Shown here in pieces: positions 62,662 to 63,710 of a DNA stretch of 63,710 bases; position 1 is the stretch's first letter, and each line of letters begins with the position of its first letter. The translations under genes were made by a program, and so were the position numbers. The DNA lies in NCBI RefSeq assembly GCF_000298195.1, contig NZ_BAHC01000233.1, forward strand, positions 1 to 63,710, in the 5' to 3' direction. A model generated the notes under the pieces. That model was not told where the DNA came from. It saw nothing but the letters and a program-made list of their open reading frames with translations, and did no database searches. Origin of the DNA: Gordonia rhizosphera NBRC 16068 (GTDB lineage Bacteria > Actinomycetota > Actinomycetes > Mycobacteriales > Mycobacteriaceae).

Positions 62662-63710
62662 TCAGGCGCTGGCCCGGACCAAAAGGTCGACACATCCGGA
62701 GACGACCGCTTGGTCGCGCAGTTCGGCCGGGGTTCCGCCGATCGCCGCCGTCGCCCGGGCCCGCCGGAAGTACAGGTGGGCGTCGTGCTCCCAGGTGAAT
62801 CCGATACCGCCGGACACCTGGATGAACGCGTTGGAGGCCGCGACGAAGCCGTCCGCGGCCTCCGCACGGGCCAGGAGGGTCAGCTGCCGGGCCGCGACGT
62901 CATCGCCGTCGTCGAGGGCGTCCGCGGCCGCCGCAACCAGTGCCCGTGCCGACGCCGCGTCGATCGCGGTGTCCGAGCACCGATGCGCGATGGCCTGATA
63001 GGTGCCGATGACCTTGCCGAACTGCTCACGCATCGTGGCGTAGGAGACCATCCCGGCCAGGCACCCCTCGGCGCCACCGACCTGCTCGGCCGCCAGGAGC
63101 AGCGCCTCGAAGGTGCGGAACCGATCCAGTGCGGCGACATCACCGTCCTGGCCGAGTAGCACCGCCGGCACCTCGGTCAGCACCACATCCGCCAGCGGCG
63201 TCGCGAAGTCGACCGTCGGCACCGGAATCCGTTCGACCCGCGTCGGCCGCACCGCCGGCGCGATCAACGCCAGCGCCGGACCGTCGACGGATTCCACGAC
63301 GCCGACGACGAGATCCGCCACCGTACCGTGGGTGACCGCGACCAACCGGCCGGTCACGCGTCCGTCACTGAACTCGGCGAGCGCGCCGTTGCTGTTGGTG
63401 GCCACCCCCGCGATGGCAGCACCAACCAGGAAATCCTGGACCACCGAACGTAATTGGCTCGGTACGTCGTCGGGGATGATCCCGTCCAGCGCAGCCGCCA
63501 GCAATACCGATGCCCGCGCCGGCCCTGGATACAACGCGGCACCGCACTCCTCTGCGGCAGCCACGGCGTACGGGGCCGGCAGACCCATTCCACCCCAGAG
63601 CTCCGGCGCGGCGATGCCGATCAGCCCGATCTGCCGGGCGAGCACACTCCACCGGTCCCGATCGAAACCGGCTCCGGCCGAGCGGTTTTCGTCGTCGCGA
63701 TTGCGGCGCA
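62662..63710 (-). CDS. acyl-CoA dehydrogenase, N-terminal end outside the window
   Basis: The C-terminal and middle parts of an FAD-dependent acyl-CoA dehydrogenase: LIGIAAPELWGGMGLPAPYA, MVSYATMREQFGKVIGTYQA, IAHRCSDTAIDAASA and FIQVSGGIGFTWEHDAHLYF. The open frame continues to the window edge (NRDDENRSAGAGFDRDRWSV), so the true start is beyond it. The active-site base could not be placed. It precedes the HMG-CoA lyase gene and probably acts in the same pathway. Confidence 0.9.
   Translation of the reverse strand, partial: RRNRDDENRSAGAGFDRDRWSVLARQIGLIGIAAPELWGGMGLPAPYAVAAAEECGAALYPGPARASVLLAAALDGIIPDDVPSQLRSVVQDFLVGAAIAGVATNSNGALAEFSDGRVTGRLVAVTHGTVADLVVGVVESVDGPALALIAPAVRPTRVERIPVPTVDFATPLADVVLTEVPAVLLGQDGDVAALDRFRTFEALLLAAEQVGGAEGCLAGMVSYATMREQFGKVIGTYQAIAHRCSDTAIDAASARALVAAAADALDDGDDVAARQLTLLARAEAADGFVAASNAFIQVSGGIGFTWEHDAHLYFRRARATAAIGGTPAELRDQAVVSGCVDLLVRASA

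Overview
The window is high-GC DNA from a mycolic-acid actinobacterium (Mycobacteriales), most likely Gordonia or a close relative. Support: many GTG/TTG starts, ATGA/GTGA coupled genes, probable leaderless starts, and a conserved backbone that I recognise from memory as the order of M. tuberculosis Rv3708c-Rv3722c: asd-ask, leuA, murT-gatD, recR-ybaB, an SRPBCC gene, a FAD oxidoreductase with a fatty-acid methyltransferase, dnaX, an aspartate aminotransferase, with the SRP RNA and a tRNA-Ser beside it. No phage, transposase, integrase or CRISPR array was seen. The species cannot be fixed from the sequence alone.

Layout. 1-8.7 kb: accessory genes (partial M20 dipeptidase, MalT-like LuxR regulator, DUF2252 protein, GlxA/AraC regulator, a Fur-Dps oxidative-stress pair, membrane proteins). 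8.7-12.7 kb: secreted beta-propeller-like protein and two secretory lipases; a third lipase lies at 25.7-26.8 kb. 12.8-23.8 kb: asd-ask and leuA, separated by about 6.8 kb of added genes (PIG-V-like membrane enzyme, TetR with a drug exporter, nitroreductase, hemophore-related protein, FUSC exporter). leuA has a short Leu-rich leader peptide that looks like an attenuator. 24-29.4 kb: membrane protein, lipase, LysR, luciferase-like oxidoreductase. 29.4-33.6 kb: a complete vanillate module (vanA-vanB-vanK) with divergent PadR regulator and a candidate operator.

33.7-43.2 kb: EamA transporter whose frame runs 243 bp into the convergent esterase; murT-gatD (peptidoglycan amidation); a coupled minus-strand operon (TAP-like hydrolase, uridine-kinase-like protein, family 5 uracil-DNA glycosylase, and a previously uncalled 55-residue Cys/His-rich protein); recR-ybaB; an Imm10-like protein; an RluA-type pseudouridine synthase. 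43.3-49.8 kb: SRPBCC gene, the methyl-branched fatty acid pair, then dnaX. The converging ends of the methyltransferase gene and dnaX each carry an array of 21-bp repeats, and the two arrays are inverted relative to each other. This is the most unusual structure in the window.

49.9-63.7 kb: acyl-CoA ligase, GT87 mannosyltransferase, aspartate aminotransferase, SRP RNA, tRNA-Ser(GGA), then an envelope cluster (Tat/lipobox Rieske protein, tiny secreted repeat protein, lipoprotein with an SNase-like pattern, PrrA/PrrB two-component system, sulfatase). Shared CTCTCA direct repeats with 11-bp spacing lie next to several of these. The window ends with fadD36, HMG-CoA lyase and a partial acyl-CoA dehydrogenase. 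Statements about other genomes and families come from memory, not from a search.
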